DNA from: Plasmodiophora brassicae
Taxonomy: Eukaryota; Endomyxa; Phytomyxea; Plasmodiophorida; Plasmodiophoridae
Reading direction: 5' to 3'
Length of the DNA: 64,000 nt
Assembly: GCA_039704465.1 (NCBI GenBank)
Contig: JASFAU010000009.1
Coordinates: 1-64,000 of the forward strand
The notes beneath the pieces are model-generated. The model saw only the letters and a list, made by a program, of their open reading frames with translations. It was not told the DNA's origin and searched no databases. The first letter of the stretch is position 1. The number at the start of each line of letters is the position of its first letter. This document shows, in pieces, positions 39,584 to 48,200 of this stretch. Both the position numbers and the translations under genes were made by a program.

Positions 39584-42019
39584 CTACTGTATGGCGCAGG
39601 ACGACGTCGGCCGTCTTCCTGTCGCGAACGACTCACTCTTCTCGACAATGTCGCCGATCACGGCAACGTGGTCGCCGTCGACGGCAGCGACCTTGGCCTT
39701 GGCGAGCTGACGCGCGACGCGCCTGGCCGGGATGCGCCTGTCGGCCAGGAGACGGCCGAGCAGGTAGCTGACCAGGTCGGCACGGCCCTTGCTAGCGGCG
39801 ATCATCAGCGCCGTCTGTCGCTCGGCGTTCTTGACGAGCAGATCGGCACCGGCGCCGACGAGCAGTTCGACGAGATCGAGCGATCCGGTACTGGCGGCGA
39901 TCAGGAGCGGCGCGGGCACCGCCTTGATGCTGCCGGTCGCGTTGACGTCGGCGCCTGCGTCGAGCAGCAGACGGCAGATGGCGACCGAATCAGGCGACGA
40001 ACTGGTGCAGGCCATCTGGATCATCGTCAGCGGGAACGTGTCGCTGCGCGCGTTCACGTCCAGGTTCGGCAACCGGAGCAGGGCGCCGACGACGTCGACA
40101 TGGCCGCGCTCCACAGCCTGCTGCATCGCGACCCAGCACAGCACGTTGCCCGCGGTCGCGTACATCGAGGCGCGGCGCAGGCACAACAGTTCGACGACGT
40201 TGGCGTGGCCGGCCTTGGCGGCCACGATCAACGGGCAGTAGGCGACGCAGTTCGACCGGTCGAGCTGGCCACCGTTGTCCAGGAGGATCCCGACGACGTC
40301 GACATGGCCGCGCTCCGCCGCCTCGTTAATCGCGACCGAGCACGACACGTTGCCGGCGGCCGCGTACACCGAGGCGCCACGCGAACACAGCAGCTCGACG
40401 ACGTTGGCGTGGCCGGCCCTGGCGGCCACGGACAACGGGCAGTAGGAGCCGCGTTTGCACCGGTCGAGCCGGGCACCTTTGTCCAGGAGGATCCGGACAA
40501 CGTCGACGTGGCCGTTCGCGGCCGCTTCGACCATGGGCACAGCGCCGTGACCGGGGTTGACATCGGCGCCGTGCCCGATCAGCCACTGGACGACGTCGAG
40601 ATGGCCACGTGCGACAGCGGCCGCCAACGCGGCCGATTTGCACCCGGCCGACGCGAAGTAGATGTGGCGGGCGGCGCCGCGCCTGACACTGTACCGGATG
40701 ATTCTAGCGCCCCCGTTTCCGGCGGCCTCGAAGTCGAGAACGGGACAGCACTCTTCGAAGTAACACATCTCGTCCTCGAAAACATCGAGATGGTCCTTGT
40801 GAGCGCCCGACGCCAGCGCGCACGCGTCTCGAACCGAGGCGGAGCTGTTGATCGACGTGCGATCGCGTTCGACGAACAGGCGTACGACGTCGAGGTGCCC
40901 GAAGTACGCCGCCTGGATCAGCGGCTGCGGTCCATCGCCCAGGTCGACCTGGGCGCCGCTAGCAAGCAGGAACTCGACGACGTCGAGGTGACCTCCGGCC
41001 GATGCGGCCGTCAGCGGCGTAAATCCGTCGGCATCGGCGAAGTCGACCTGGGCGCGCGCCTCCACGACCAGGTACTGGACGATGTCCAGATGGCCCTCGA
41101 AGGCGGCGATCACCAGCGGGTTCTCGACCTGCTTGATGTCGACCTTGGCGCCGCGCCGGACGAGCTCCTGTACGATGTCGAGGTGGCCGTGAGCGGCACC
41201 GGCCAGGGCGGACGACACCACGTACGGGACGTGGAAGTCGATGTCGGCGTTGAACTCGTCGATCAGGTCGACGACCAGGGACAAATGGCCGCCCAGGGCG
41301 GCCATTCGCAGCGCGTTGACGCCGCGTTCGCAGTCCTCGTAGTCAGCCTGGACGACGGCGCCGTGCTCGATCAGGTACCGGACGACGGCGGCATGGCCCA
41401 GAAGGGCGGCGTGCTCGAGGACGGAGAAGCCCGTGTCGTCAATGGCGTTGACAGTGGCCGAGAACGTCTCGACGAGGCACCGGACGACCGCGATGTTGCC
41501 CCGGCAGGCGGCGATGACGAGCGGGTACAGGCGCGGGCGGTCGTGTGCAGAGCGGACGACGTCGACGCAGGCGCCCGCCGTCAGCAGGTCGCGAACGCAG
41601 ACGGGCAGGTCGTCCTCGGACAAGGCATCGTCGCCCCGTTCCGCCAGGTAGTCGTGTAGGGCGTTGTCGAGTCGGTACAGCGAAAGGGACAACGGGATCA
41701 GGCACGAGTACGCGTCGTCGACCGGTCGGTTCGTCGCCGGGTTCAACCGACCAAACCGGGCCAGGAACCACTCCTCCAGGTGGCGCTGCTTGAACATGAA
41801 CGCATGGCATAGACCGTCGCGCTCCTCGACGATCGCGACGACGTCATCGGCGACGCGACCAGTGGCGGCGTCCACGATCGGCTTCTTGCTGATCAGGCAC
41901 GCCGGCGGTTCCGCACAGTCGATCTGGGACAGAATCGCCGTCGCCCAGCGCTCGGTGATCGCATCGACGTACGCCTCGTCGATGAAGTTCAGCAATCGCG
42001 TTCGTTGCTGCGGCGGCAT
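39584..42019 (-). CDS. U-box-like/ankyrin-repeat protein A
   Basis: This intronless gene encodes 811 residues. Residues ~38-102 resemble a U-box: CLISKKPIVD, a core with HAFMFKQRHLEEWF and NPATNRPVDDA, standing in for the family's PxTxxPL. From about residue 150 to 760 runs a long array of ankyrin repeats with the GHLDVVxxLLxxGAxVD pattern. The C-terminal ~45 residues (ending SSCAIQ) are shared with the two neighbours. U-box proteins are E3 ubiquitin ligases, and ankyrin arrays choose partners; an E3 role is therefore inferred. It is the left member of a three-gene tandem array. One region near residues 400-450 differs from the paralogues (EDEMCYFEECCPVLDF) and disrupts a repeat. Confidence 0.75.
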   Translation of the reverse strand: MPPQQRTRLLNFIDEAYVDAITERWATAILSQIDCAEPPACLISKKPIVDAATGRVADDVVAIVEERDGLCHAFMFKQRHLEEWFLARFGRLNPATNRPVDDAYSCLIPLSLSLYRLDNALHDYLAERGDDALSEDDLPVCVRDLLTAGACVDVVRSAHDRPRLYPLVIAACRGNIAVVRCLVETFSATVNAIDDTGFSVLEHAALLGHAAVVRYLIEHGAVVQADYEDCERGVNALRMAALGGHLSLVVDLIDEFNADIDFHVPYVVSSALAGAAHGHLDIVQELVRRGAKVDIKQVENPLVIAAFEGHLDIVQYLVVEARAQVDFADADGFTPLTAASAGGHLDVVEFLLASGAQVDLGDGPQPLIQAAYFGHLDVVRLFVERDRTSINSSASVRDACALASGAHKDHLDVFEDEMCYFEECCPVLDFEAAGNGGARIIRYSVRRGAARHIYFASAGCKSAALAAAVARGHLDVVQWLIGHGADVNPGHGAVPMVEAAANGHVDVVRILLDKGARLDRCKRGSYCPLSVAARAGHANVVELLCSRGASVYAAAGNVSCSVAINEAAERGHVDVVGILLDNGGQLDRSNCVAYCPLIVAAKAGHANVVELLCLRRASMYATAGNVLCWVAMQQAVERGHVDVVGALLRLPNLDVNARSDTFPLTMIQMACTSSSPDSVAICRLLLDAGADVNATGSIKAVPAPLLIAASTGSLDLVELLVGAGADLLVKNAERQTALMIAASKGRADLVSYLLGRLLADRRIPARRVARQLAKAKVAAVDGDHVAVIGDIVEKSESFATGRRPTSSCAIQ

Positions 42020-42251
42020 CGCGCGATGTCAACGTTATGGGATATGAACCGGCACAAGGGTCGTTCTGACGGCGACGCGACAGAATTAGATCGGCGAATG
42101 TCGGGGCGCGCACTTTTCCGTGACCGGGTCACCGAAGCGGGTCGATCCAACGGACGCGCGGAACGCTTGACTTATATTACAACATACTGCCGATGCACTT
42201 TGCCGAACAGCGTCGTCTCTTGCGTACAATTTCTCCCATAAGGTGCCTACG

Positions 42252-42392
42252 ATGATGGCGAAATTTGATGAGAATCGCATCTTCGACAGGTTGTTTCAGG
42301 TCGCAAACTCGGAACGTCCACGTAGCAGACGGGCCAGAATCATCATCGGATACGAATCGACTTCGTCGCCGAGCGACGACATCCTGCGATGA
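42252..42392 (+). CDS. Small conserved frame in duplicated spacer (46 aa)
   Basis: ATG 42252 opens a frame beginning MMAKFDENRIFDRLFQVAN. The second spacer copy at 47247-47420 has the same start and differs at few residues. It could be a small protein, a first exon, or just conserved non-coding DNA upstream of the ankyrin gene. No family is recognised. Confidence 0.25.
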   Translation: MMAKFDENRIFDRLFQVANSERPRSRRARIIIGYESTSSPSDDILR

Positions 42393-42729
42393 TGCGCCCG
42401 ATACCCGGGCGGTCGTATGAGGTAGACGAATGCCATGGCGCCGGCCGCGATCAGACGTGCTACGCGCTAAGACGTCCGACAACGGTGTGAGTGATGATAC
42501 GTGCAGCGGGCTGCCGCAGCGACGACCAATTCGAGCAAACACGAGGTCTGGGCGCGTCGCACTCCAATGTCCAATGCATCCGCCGATGGGATCTCTGGGC
42601 GACGCCAGTCGCCGTGCTTGGTTCGATATCGTCCATGCTGACGTTGGCCGTCGGCGCCCGTCGCCACAACGGCATTGACGACAAGCTCGGCAACGTCGAC
42701 GCCGGTGCTGGGCAATCTCTGGGCGACAA

Positions 42730-43119
42730 ATGATCTCGCGCAAGGCAGTTCAGTGGCGAGCTGTGTCGATGACAGCCTGCCGTTACATCGCCGGCATCGT
42801 CATACCACTACCGACCGTCGCCCACCGGGGCCTGGCGGGCATGTCGCAAGCCTTCCGACGACCGTCATCGACGACGCCGGTCGCATTCGAACGCGATCCG
42901 ATGCAGTGGGCGGGGGACGCCATGAGCGCTCCTCCCGCCGACCACTACTTTATCGTCGTCTCGGACGCGTCGACGATGGTCGGCAACATGATGCAGACGG
43001 GCATGACACTGCTGGCGACGCGTCGGTCGGGGCGCGCCTCGCGCTCGGGTCGACGATGTCCGCCCGACGACTGCGATACAATCGTGGACGTCGTCGGTGA
43101 CTACGCGCGTTCGTTCTAA
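42730..43119 (+). CDS. Hypothetical frame in duplicated spacer (129 aa)
   Basis: The frame is kept open in both spacer copies (here and 47750-48160) despite an in-frame length change near 42786. The most conserved part reads MSAPPADHYFIVVSDASTMV. Conservation may simply reflect recent duplication, and the opposite strand is partly open too. No domain is recognised, and copy A of the unit lacks it. Confidence 0.25.
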   Translation: MISRKAVQWRAVSMTACRYIAGIVIPLPTVAHRGLAGMSQAFRRPSSTTPVAFERDPMQWAGDAMSAPPADHYFIVVSDASTMVGNMMQTGMTLLATRRSGRASRSGRRCPPDDCDTIVDVVGDYARSF

Positions 43120-43159
43120 CTCTGCTCTCAGAGGCTAAGGAGGTCGCACACACGCGTTG

Positions 43160-46100
43160 CTATTGTATGGCGCATGACGACGTCGACCGCCTTCTTGTCG
43201 CGAACGACTCACTCTTCTCGACAATGTCGCCAATCAGGTCGACGTGGTCGCCGTCGACGGCGGCGACCTTGGCCTTGGCGAACTGACGCGCGACGCGCCT
43301 GGCCGGGATGCGCCGGTCGGCCAGGAGACGGCCGAGCAGGTAGCTGACCAGGTCGGCACGGCCCTTGCTAGCGGCGATCATCAGCGCCGTCTGTCGCTCG
43401 GCGTTCTTGACGAGCAGGTCGGCACCGGCGCCGACGAGCAGTTCGACGAGATCGAGCGATCCGGTACTGGCGGCGATCAGGAGCGGCGCCGGCGTCCCAT
43501 TGACGCTGCCGGTCGCGTCGACGTCGGCGCCGGCACCGATCAGCAGACGGCATATGGCGAGCGAATCGGGCGCCCGACTGATGCAGGCCGTCTGCATCAT
43601 CGTCAGCGGGGACGTGTCGTTGCGCGCGTTCACGTTCAGGTTCGGCAACCGGAGCAGGGCGCCGACGACGTCGACATGGCCGCGCTCCACAGCCTGCTGC
43701 ATCGCGACCCAGCACAGCACGTTGCCCGCGGCCGCGTACATCGAGGCGCCGCGCAGGCACAACAGTTCGACGACGTTGGCGTGGCCGGCCTTGGCGGCCA
43801 CGATCAACGGGCAGTCGCCGTCGTCGTTGGACCGGTCGAGCCGGGCACCTTTGTCCAGGAGGATCCGGACAACGTCGACGTGGCCGTTCTCGGCCGCTTC
43901 GACAATGGGGACAGCTCCACGATCGGGGTTGACATCGGCGCCGTGCCCGATCAGCCACTGGACGACGTCGAGATGGCCAGGCGCGGCAGCGGCCGCCAAC
44001 GCGGCCGCTTTGCACCCGGCCGACGCGAAGTTGACGTCGGCGCCGGCGCGCTCCACCAGGAACCGGACGATGTCGAGGTGGCCGTTAGCGGCGGCCTCGA
44101 CGAGGGGAACGTCGCGGGACGCGGTGTTGACCTCGGCACCGTGCCCCGCGAGCCATTCGACAACGTCGAGACGGCCCCGGACGGCGGCCAACGCCAGCGC
44201 GGACGCGCTCCGATTCGGGCCGAGGGCGTTGATCGACGCGTGGCCGTGCTCGACGAACAGGCGAACGACGTCGAGGTGGCCGAAATACGCCGCATAGAGC
44301 AGCGGCTGCGGTCCGTCGCCCAGGTCGACCTGGGCGCCGCTGGCGAGCAGGAACTCGATGACGTCGAGGTGACCTCCGGTCGATGCGGCCGTCAGCGGCG
44401 TAATTCCGTCGGCATCGGCGAAGTCGACCTGGGCGCGCGCCTCCACGACCAGGTACTGGACGATGTCCAGGTGTCCATCGAAGGCGGCGACCACCAGCGG
44501 GGTCTCGCCATGATTGACGTTAACCTTGGCGCCGCGACGGACGAGCTCCTGTACGACGTCGAGGTGGCCGCGGGCAGCGCCGGCCAGGGCGGTCGACTTC
44601 ACGCCCGGGACGTGGAAGTCGATGTCGGCGTTGAACTCGTCAATCAGGTCGACGACCAGGGACAGGTGCCCGCCCTCGGCGGCCATTCGCAACGCGTTGA
44701 CGCCGCGTTCGCCGTCCTCATATTCAGCCTGGACGTCGGCGCCGTGCTCGATCAGGTACCGGACGACGGCAGCATGGCCCAGAAGGGCGGTGCGCTCGAG
44801 GACGGAGAATCCCGAGTCGTCGATGACGTTGACATTGGCCGAAAACTGTCTGGCCGGGACGCGCCTGTCGGCCAGGAGCCGGCCGAGCAGGTAGCTGACC
44901 AGGTCGGCATGGCCCTTACTAGCGGCGATCATCAGCGCCGTCTGTCGCTCGGCGTTCTTGACGAGCAGGTCGGCACCGGCGTCGACGAGCAGTTCGACGA
45001 GATCAAGCGATCCGGTACTGGCGGCGATCAGGAGCGGCGCCGGCACCGCCTTGACGCTGCCGGTCGCGTCGACGTCGGCGCCGGCTCCAATCAGCAGACG
45101 GCAGATGGCGAGCGATTCGGGCGCCGAACTGACGCAGGCCGTCTGCATCATCGTCAGCGGGGATGCGTCGTTGAGCGCGTTCACGTCCAGGTCCGGCAAC
45201 CGGAGCAGGGTGCCGACGACGTCGACATGGCCGCGCATCACCGCCTGGTGCATCGCGGTCCACCACGACACGTTGCCGGCGGTCGCGTACATCGAGGCGC
45301 CGCGCAGGCACAACAGCTCGACGACGTGGGTGTGGCCGGCGTTGGAGGCTGCGATCAACGAGCAGTAGCCGTCGGCGTTGGACCAGTCGAGCCTGGCGCC
45401 GTTGTCCAGAAGGATCCGGACGATGTCGACGTGGCCGTTCTCGGCCGCTTCGATCATGGGCACAGCGCTGTGATCGGGGTTGACATCGGCGCCGTGTCCG
45501 ATCAGCCACTGGACGACGTCGAGATGGCCAGGCGCGGCAGCGGCCGCCAACGCGGCCGCTTTGCGCCCGTCCGACGCGAAGTTGACGTCGGCGCCGGCGC
45601 GCTCCACCAGGAACCGGACGATGTCGAGGTGGCCGTTAGCGGCGGCCTCGACGACGGGAACGGCGCGGGACGCGGTGTCAACTTCGGCACCGTGCCCCGC
45701 GAGCCATTCGACAACGTTGAGATGGCCCCGGTGGGCGGCCAACGCCAGCGATGACGCGCTCCGATTCGGGCCGAGGGCGTTGATCGAGGCGTGACCGTGC
45801 TCGACGAACAGGCGAACGACGTCGAGGTGGCCGAAGAACGCCGCACGGAGCAGCGGCAGCGGTCCATCGCCCAGGTCGACCTGGGCGCCGCTGGCGAGCA
45901 GGAACTCGACGATGTCGAGGTGACCTCCTTGCGATGCGGCCATCAGTGGCGTATATCCGGCGACATCGGCGAAGTCGACCTGGGCGCGCGCCTCCACGAC
46001 CAGGTACTGGACGATGTCCAGGTGTCCATCGATGGCGGCGATCACCAGCGGGGTCACGCCCTGCTTGACGTTGACGTTGGCGCCGCGCCGGACGAGCTCC

Positions 46101-47011
46101 TGTACGACGTCGAGGTGGCCGCGGGCAGCGCCGGCCAGGGCGCACGATAACGTGGCCGGGACCTGGAAGTCGAGGTGGCCGCGGGCAGCGCCGGCCAGGG
46201 CGGACGACACCACGTACGGGACGTGGAAGTCGATGTCGGCGTTGAACTCGTCGATCAGGTCGACGACCAGGGACAGGTGCCCGCCCACGGCGGCCATTCG
46301 CAGCGCGTTGACGCCGCGTTCGCCGTCATCGTATTCAGCCTGGACGTCGGCGCCGTGCTCGATCAGGTACCGGACGACGGCGGCGTGGCCCAGACGGGCG
46401 GCGCGCTCGAGGACGGAGTAGCTCGAGTCGTCGATGACGTTGACATTGGCCGAGAACGTCTCGACGAGGCACCGAACGACCGCGATGTTGCCCCGGCAGG
46501 CGGCGATGACGAGCGGGAACAGGCGCGGGCGGTCGTGTGCCGAGCGGACGACGTCGACGCAGGCGCCCGCTGTCAGCAGGTCTCGAACGCAGACGGGCAG
46601 GTCGTCCTCGGACAAGGCGTCGTCGCCCCGTTCCGTCAGGTAGTCGTGCAGAGCGTTGTCGAGCTGGTTCAGCGAACGCGACAACGGGATCAGGCACGAG
46701 TACGCGTCGTCGACCGGCTGGTTGGTCGCCGGGTTCACCCGATCCGGACGGGCCAGGAACCAGTCCTCCAGGTGGCGCTGCTTGAACATGAACGCATGGC
46801 ATAGACCGTCGCGCTCCTCGACGATCGCGACAACGTCGTTGGCGATGCGGCCGGAGGCGGCGTCCATGATGGGTTCCAGGCTGATCAGGCACGTCGGCGG
46901 TTCCGCACAGTCGATCTGGGACAGAATCGCCGTCGCCCAGCGCTCGGTGATCGCATCGAGGTACGCCTCGTCGATGAAGTTCAGCAATCGCGTTCGCTGC
47001 TGCGGCGACAT
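43160..47011 (-). CDS. U-box-like/ankyrin-repeat protein B (fusion of two units)
   Basis: This intronless gene encodes 1283 residues. The N-terminal U-box-like module (CLISLEPIMD...HAFMFKQRHLEDWF...NPATNQPVDD) is followed by a complete ankyrin array that reaches the conserved C-terminal stretch LLADRRVPAR. There it jumps back to FSANVNVIDDSGFSVLE, which in genes A and C lies early in the array. A second full array and the standard C-terminus follow. The joint lies near 44848. This is the product of unequal crossing-over between two tandem units, kept in frame. A further one-repeat duplication sits near 46140-46210. Function as for gene A: a possible E3 ligase with twice the binding surface. 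Confidence 0.78.
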   Translation of the reverse strand: MSPQQRTRLLNFIDEAYLDAITERWATAILSQIDCAEPPTCLISLEPIMDAASGRIANDVVAIVEERDGLCHAFMFKQRHLEDWFLARPDRVNPATNQPVDDAYSCLIPLSRSLNQLDNALHDYLTERGDDALSEDDLPVCVRDLLTAGACVDVVRSAHDRPRLFPLVIAACRGNIAVVRCLVETFSANVNVIDDSSYSVLERAARLGHAAVVRYLIEHGADVQAEYDDGERGVNALRMAAVGGHLSLVVDLIDEFNADIDFHVPYVVSSALAGAARGHLDFQVPATLSCALAGAARGHLDVVQELVRRGANVNVKQGVTPLVIAAIDGHLDIVQYLVVEARAQVDFADVAGYTPLMAASQGGHLDIVEFLLASGAQVDLGDGPLPLLRAAFFGHLDVVRLFVEHGHASINALGPNRSASSLALAAHRGHLNVVEWLAGHGAEVDTASRAVPVVEAAANGHLDIVRFLVERAGADVNFASDGRKAAALAAAAAPGHLDVVQWLIGHGADVNPDHSAVPMIEAAENGHVDIVRILLDNGARLDWSNADGYCSLIAASNAGHTHVVELLCLRGASMYATAGNVSWWTAMHQAVMRGHVDVVGTLLRLPDLDVNALNDASPLTMMQTACVSSAPESLAICRLLIGAGADVDATGSVKAVPAPLLIAASTGSLDLVELLVDAGADLLVKNAERQTALMIAASKGHADLVSYLLGRLLADRRVPARQFSANVNVIDDSGFSVLERTALLGHAAVVRYLIEHGADVQAEYEDGERGVNALRMAAEGGHLSLVVDLIDEFNADIDFHVPGVKSTALAGAARGHLDVVQELVRRGAKVNVNHGETPLVVAAFDGHLDIVQYLVVEARAQVDFADADGITPLTAASTGGHLDVIEFLLASGAQVDLGDGPQPLLYAAYFGHLDVVRLFVEHGHASINALGPNRSASALALAAVRGRLDVVEWLAGHGAEVNTASRDVPLVEAAANGHLDIVRFLVERAGADVNFASAGCKAAALAAAAAPGHLDVVQWLIGHGADVNPDRGAVPIVEAAENGHVDVVRILLDKGARLDRSNDDGDCPLIVAAKAGHANVVELLCLRGASMYAAAGNVLCWVAMQQAVERGHVDVVGALLRLPNLNVNARNDTSPLTMMQTACISRAPDSLAICRLLIGAGADVDATGSVNGTPAPLLIAASTGSLDLVELLVGAGADLLVKNAERQTALMIAASKGRADLVSYLLGRLLADRRIPARRVARQFAKAKVAAVDGDHVDLIGDIVEKSESFATRRRSTSSCAIQ

Positions 47012-47246
47012 CGCGTGACGTCGACGTTACTGCTTTATATATACCGGCAGAAAAGCCGTTCTGACGGCGACGCGACAGATTTAGATCGGCGAATGTCGGG
47101 GCGCGCACTTTTCCGTGACCGGGTCACCGAAGCGGGTCGATCCAACGGACGCGCGGAACGCTTGACTTATATCACAACATACTGTCGATGCACTTTGACG
47201 AACAGCGTCGTCTCTTGCGTAAGATTTCTCCCATAAGGTGCCTACG

Positions 47247-47420
47247 ATGATGGCGAAACTTGACGGGAATCGCATCTTCGACAGGTTGTTTCAGGTCGCA
47301 AACTCGGAACGTCCACGTAGCAGACGGGCCAGAATCATCATCGGGTACGAATCGACTTCGTCGCCGAGCGACGACATCCTGCGACGATGCGCCCGATACC
47401 CGCGCGGTCGTATGAGGTAG
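47247..47420 (+). CDS. Small conserved frame in duplicated spacer (57 aa)
   Basis: Counterpart of 42252-42392, beginning MMAKLDGNRIFDRLFQVAN. It runs longer because the stop TGA of the first copy is changed. The differing ends argue against strong coding constraint. Confidence 0.25.
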   Translation: MMAKLDGNRIFDRLFQVANSERPRSRRARIIIGYESTSSPSDDILRRCARYPRGRMR

Positions 47421-47749
47421 ACGAATGCCATGGCGCCGGCCGCGATCAGGGGTGCCGCGCGCGAAGACGTCCGACAACGGTGTGATTGATGAATGATGAT
47501 ACGTGCAGCGGGTGCCGCAGCGACGCCCAACTCCGCTTCAGGCGATGGTCGACGGGCCAACACGGCGTCTGGGCGCGTCGCGCTCCAATGACCAACGCAT
47601 CCGCCGATGGGGTCTCTGGCCGACGCCATGCGCCGTGCTTGGCCCGATTTCGTCGTGCTGACGTCGGCCGTCGGCGCCCATCGCCACAACGGCATTGACG
47701 ACAAGCTCGGCAACGTCGACGCCGGTGCTAGGCAATCTCTGGGCGACAA

Positions 47750-48160
47750 ATGATCTCGCGCAAGGCAGTTCAGTGGCGAGCTGTGTCGATGTCAGCCTGC
47801 CGTTACGTCGTCGCGCAGCTCCCCGTCGCCGGCATCGTCATGCCTCTACCGACCGTCGACCTCCGGGGCCTGGCGGGCATGTCGCAAGCCTTCCGACGAC
47901 TGTCATCGACGACGACGCCGGTCGCATTCGAACGCGATCCGATGCAGTGGGCGGGGGACGCCATGAGCGCTCCTCCCGCCGACCACTACTTTATCGTCGT
48001 CTCGGACGCGTCGACGATGGTCGGCAACATGATGCAGACGGGCATGACACTGCTGGCGACGCGTCGGTCGGGGCGCGCCTCGCGCTCGGGTCGACGATGT
48101 CCGCCCGACGACTTCGATACAATCGTGGACGTCGTCGGTGCCTGCGCGCGTTCGTTCTAA
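47750..48160 (+). CDS. Hypothetical frame in duplicated spacer (136 aa)
   Basis: Counterpart of 42730-43119 with a seven-residue insertion (VAQLPVAG region) that keeps the frame. The in-frame length change mildly favours coding, but there is no recognised domain. Confidence 0.28.
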   Translation: MISRKAVQWRAVSMSACRYVVAQLPVAGIVMPLPTVDLRGLAGMSQAFRRLSSTTTPVAFERDPMQWAGDAMSAPPADHYFIVVSDASTMVGNMMQTGMTLLATRRSGRASRSGRRCPPDDFDTIVDVVGACARSF

Positions 48161-48200
48161 CACTGCTCTCAGAGGCTAAGGAGGTCGCACACGCGCGTTG

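Larger units (their letters stand above)
42020..43159. repeat. Duplicated intergenic unit between ankyrin genes A and B
   Basis: About 1.1 kb, highly similar to 47012-48200. It covers the presumed upstream region of gene A (minus) and downstream region of gene B. It contains two short plus-strand frames conserved in both copies (42252-42392 and 42730-43119). Confidence 0.8.
47012..48200. repeat. Duplicated intergenic unit between ankyrin genes B and C
   Basis: A second copy of the spacer at 42020-43159, slightly longer. It includes the upstream region of gene B and downstream region of gene C. Confidence 0.8.

Noticed and set aside
39581..41659. Long plus-strand frames opposite the ankyrin genes (also 43244-45754 and 48660-50225)
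   Set aside because: Repetitive Asp/Val/Gly-rich translations arise from reading GHLDVV-type repeats backwards; not real proteins.
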